This document shows, piece after piece, positions 1-64,000 of a stretch of DNA of 64,000 nucleotides. A model generated the notes under the pieces. It was given only the letters and a program-made list of their open reading frames with translations. It was not told where the DNA came from and did no database searches. How positions within the stretch are numbered: the stretch's first letter is position 1; each line of letters starts with the position of its first letter. The stretch is from Amorphochlora amoebiformis (Eukaryota; Cercozoa; Chlorarachniophyceae). A program made the translations under genes and the position numbers. The stretch is from positions 496,001-560,000 of the forward strand of contig BAAHQB010000117.1 of assembly GCA_054601695.1 (NCBI GenBank), read 5' to 3'.

Positions 1-56393
<56,393 letters not shown>

Positions 56394-56762
56394 CTAGTAG
56401 CTCTAGCTAGCCCCAGCAGTCTAGAGTCTAGTGCACAAAAGTAGTTTAGCAGTAATCTACACCAGAATCACACTTGTAATCCCCAAAACACATTCTTGCT
56501 TCAGTGAACTTCTCTAATAAGACGCTAGTAACATGTACATATATACGTATGTTTGCGTCTGGAGTAAAACGATAGTCTCTAGAATCTAGATAACCCATGG
56601 ACATTTGCGTCTGGTAGTAAAAACGATAATCGAGACAACTTGAGAACGGCCGCTCGCAACATGCAGCAGTCTTATTTGCAACACGCGTGGATTACGATAA
56701 ATCTACATCAATGAATAAGAGGGTCCACTAGACTTTTCTAGTTTTTGTAGCTGGACACCAGA
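56394..56762. other. Intergenic, convergent ATM and PP2C 3' ends
   Basis: These 369 bases separate the ATM stop from the PP2C stop on the other strand and should contain both 3' untranslated ends. No TA array and no convincing AATAAA signal is present. A 23-25 base direct repeat (TTTGCGTCTGG-AGTAAAACGATA) lies at 56552-56574 and again at 56604-56628. Confidence 0.6.
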
Positions 56763-58096
56763 CTAGCTAGTTTTCTCCTCCTTAGGTGGAAATTTACCTC
56801 CGTGTAAGTATACCACTGTTGCCGTGATGTCGTCTATGACCTCCTCCTCCTGAAGTCATATTACGATGTTAACCTTTGTCTCGACATGCAAAATCGATAA
56901 CCTTTTGCCAACGCCTTGTCGCTTCCAAGACGAGAGCCTGAGCAGCCTCTTTAGCAGTCTTACTCTCGGCCACAATATCTACCGCATCCTGATTCTCAAT
57001 GAACTCCCAGATGCCATCGCTGCCGAGGATGATAAACTGATCCTCCCCTTCTTTCATATCGTGCTCTAGAATTTCGGGCTTGCAGGTTACCCCGACCGAA
57101 GCAGCAAGCTTGTCCCCAAACGAACGGGTCATGGCGAGTCCCGGGATATCCTGGTGTTTGAGCCAGACGCGGAGAGGCCCAACGGGGTTCCCATCACAAT
57201 CTCGGCATGCTTGGACCCTCCCACCGCTCTGAGAAAAGGGAAAGTTAGTGGATAGAGCTGATAAAACTGAGTCAGTACCAGAAGTATCCGCCTCGCCTCC
57301 GACTCAAGCTCGGGCTTCTGATCTATCGAGAGAGCCTTGGCGCTGAATTGTAATTTTTTTTAGCGTACAGCACCTATTTAGTGACTGGAATACTTACACA
57401 AGCTTTCCTTTTTTGAGTATGCCTATGACAGCGCGCGAATCCCCGCTGTTGCAGGTATAGATTTTCGTGCCCACGATGTAGCACACTACAGCGGTGGTAC
57501 CAGAACAGTTGATATCGATAGCACTGCACCATAAGGTATTAGGTACAATCCATAAATTATGAATTTGTCTCTATTGCTACCTTTTGTCCAGCTTAAGACT
57601 AGTTGCCATGAAGGCGCGAGAGATTTCCTCACGCGGATCTTTGTCGAGGTTCTTCCCTTTTGCTATCATAGGTGGCAGATGAGTGATAAGGAATTGGGAT
57701 ACGTCGTGTCCGTGCGCTCCGTGCCCATCAAAAACCCCTGCCGGAATGAGAGAGTTAAGTTGATATCAACGTGACCAGCAAAGATCTCACCAAATAGGCA
57801 TTTCTTCTTGTCCCCAGCAAAGTTTACGTGCTCCGTGTATCGATCTTGGTTGACTTTTCGGTTATTGAAAGGTACGTACCCTACCCTCGAAAGGGAAGTG
57901 TAACACTTCACGACGCCCTCCTTATCAAATCCAGAAGACCCAACTTCTTTCTTCGACTCATTCTCTGTGCCTGTGGTATCGTTTTAGACTCTCGACGGAA
58001 AGGCTGTAAATCGTCAGGATGCCTACCCAGCCCATCCAACTTAGCTTCTTCGCCTATGCTGACTTGTCCTGGCATCACAGAGAGCCGACGGCGCAT
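56763..58096 (-). CDS. PP2C-type (PPM) Ser/Thr protein phosphatase, seven exons
   Basis: Exons in transcript order: 58027-58096, 57791-57970, 57581-57737, 57398-57523, 57279-57342, 56902-57228, 56763-56849. All junctions keep phase and give 336 residues, a normal length for a single-domain metal-dependent phosphatase. Motifs in order are NRKVNQDRY, GVFDGHGAHGHD, NCSGTTAVVCYIVG, NSGDSRAVIG, GPLRVWLKHQDIPGLAMTRS, LGSDGIWEFI and EEEVIDDITATVV. The Asp residues of NQD, FDGHG, SDGIW and DDIT are the metal ligands of this family, so the enzyme looks active. It dephosphorylates phospho-Ser/Thr; the substrate is unknown. The start is the first in-frame Met (58094-58096); because it directly follows CAG, an upstream exon could add residues. 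The introns are short (about 50-70 bases) and TA-free, unlike those of ATM. Confidence 0.93.
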
Positions 58097-58572
58097 CTGT
58101 TAAACATTAATATGTTACGGCGTTTCCGGATGCATTCCGTCTCCGATACATTCCGTGTGTTCTCACCGGTCCCTTCTTCCCTACAACAACAAAACATGTT
58201 CTCATCTTTACTATATTCAATAGTGTGACTTAGGGATTAAATCGAATCACAACTGCGGTAACGCGATACGTGTGACGATGATTCGGAGAATAAACAGACA
58301 CATCACCGTACCTTGCGTGGGAGAGCGAGCCTTGGTTGAAGCCCTATGATTTTTTCATCGATTCACACATAAAATGAAAGTTATAATCAGACACGGAGGA
58401 CATTTTCGGAACAGGTAGGAGCGGGGGGGGGGGGGGGGGGGGAAACTTTTTGTCCATATTGAAACGAGGAGATTCTCGCGGCTTCTGGTCGTCAAGAATC
58501 TCGGGATCCCCGGGGAATCTCTTAAAATCCCAACTAGCCCGATATTTCATCGTCTCGGCGGAATCTCGGGCC
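58097..58572. promoter_or_regulatory. Divergent intergenic region, candidate bidirectional promoter
   Basis: These 476 bases separate the PP2C start (- strand) from the RING-PHD start (+ strand) and must hold both 5' untranslated regions and promoters. A run of 20 G lies at 58423-58442. No TATA box stands out. On the minus strand, AG-GGAAGAAGGGACCG-GTGAGA near 58150-58175 could be a small 5' untranslated exon of the phosphatase. The role as a promoter is inferred from the head-to-head layout only. Confidence 0.5.
58423..58442 (+). repeat. Homopolymer G run, 20 bases
   Basis: Twenty uninterrupted G residues on the plus strand, about 130 bases upstream of the RING-PHD ATG. Such a run can form a G-quadruplex, and its exact length is prone to sequencing error. 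Confidence 0.9.

Positions 58573-64000
<5,428 letters not shown>

Overview
The window is nuclear DNA of an intron-rich eukaryote. I cannot name the species; a protist or alga is my best inference. The evidence is three spliced protein genes with GT-AG introns, very small exons (mean about 70 bases) and introns stuffed with (TA)n microsatellite. Nearly every long open frame between base 199 and about 56,190 is (TA)n translated as Ile-Tyr repeats and is not a gene. I found the genes by reading the short complex islands between TA tracts and chaining them by splice site and reading phase.

Bases 1-56,393 (+ strand) are one gene, an ATM/Tel1-type PIKK checkpoint kinase that enters from beyond the left edge. 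I could chain 101 exons with compatible phases throughout (7,118 coding bases, about 2,371 residues, about 13 percent of the span). In order they give a helical (HEAT-like) solenoid up to about 26.4 kb, the FAT domain at 26.5-43.5 kb, the PI3K-like kinase domain at 43.7-55.2 kb and the C-terminal FATC motif at 56.2-56.4 kb. The last 45 or so exons align residue by residue with animal ATM.

Bases 56,763-58,096 (- strand) hold a compact seven-exon PP2C-type Ser/Thr phosphatase, convergent with ATM. Bases 58,573 to past 62,916 (+ strand) hold a RING-H2/PHD protein, divergent from the phosphatase across a 476-base intergenic region with a 20-base G run. The 56.2-60.2 kb block has no TA arrays; they resume in the introns of the RING-PHD gene.

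Dispersed in the ATM introns is a family of non-autonomous elements of about 260-420 bases. They have a tRNA-like head and matching inverted termini (ATTGTTARYGCA), and always sit in TA repeat. Other structure includes three GC-AG introns, local tandem duplications, purine-rich and GC-rich minisatellites, and a decayed antisense coding fragment at 35.4-35.8 kb. Functionally, a DNA-damage kinase, a PP2C phosphatase and a chromatin-reader/E3-like protein sit side by side. This does not look like an operon, and I claim no joint function.
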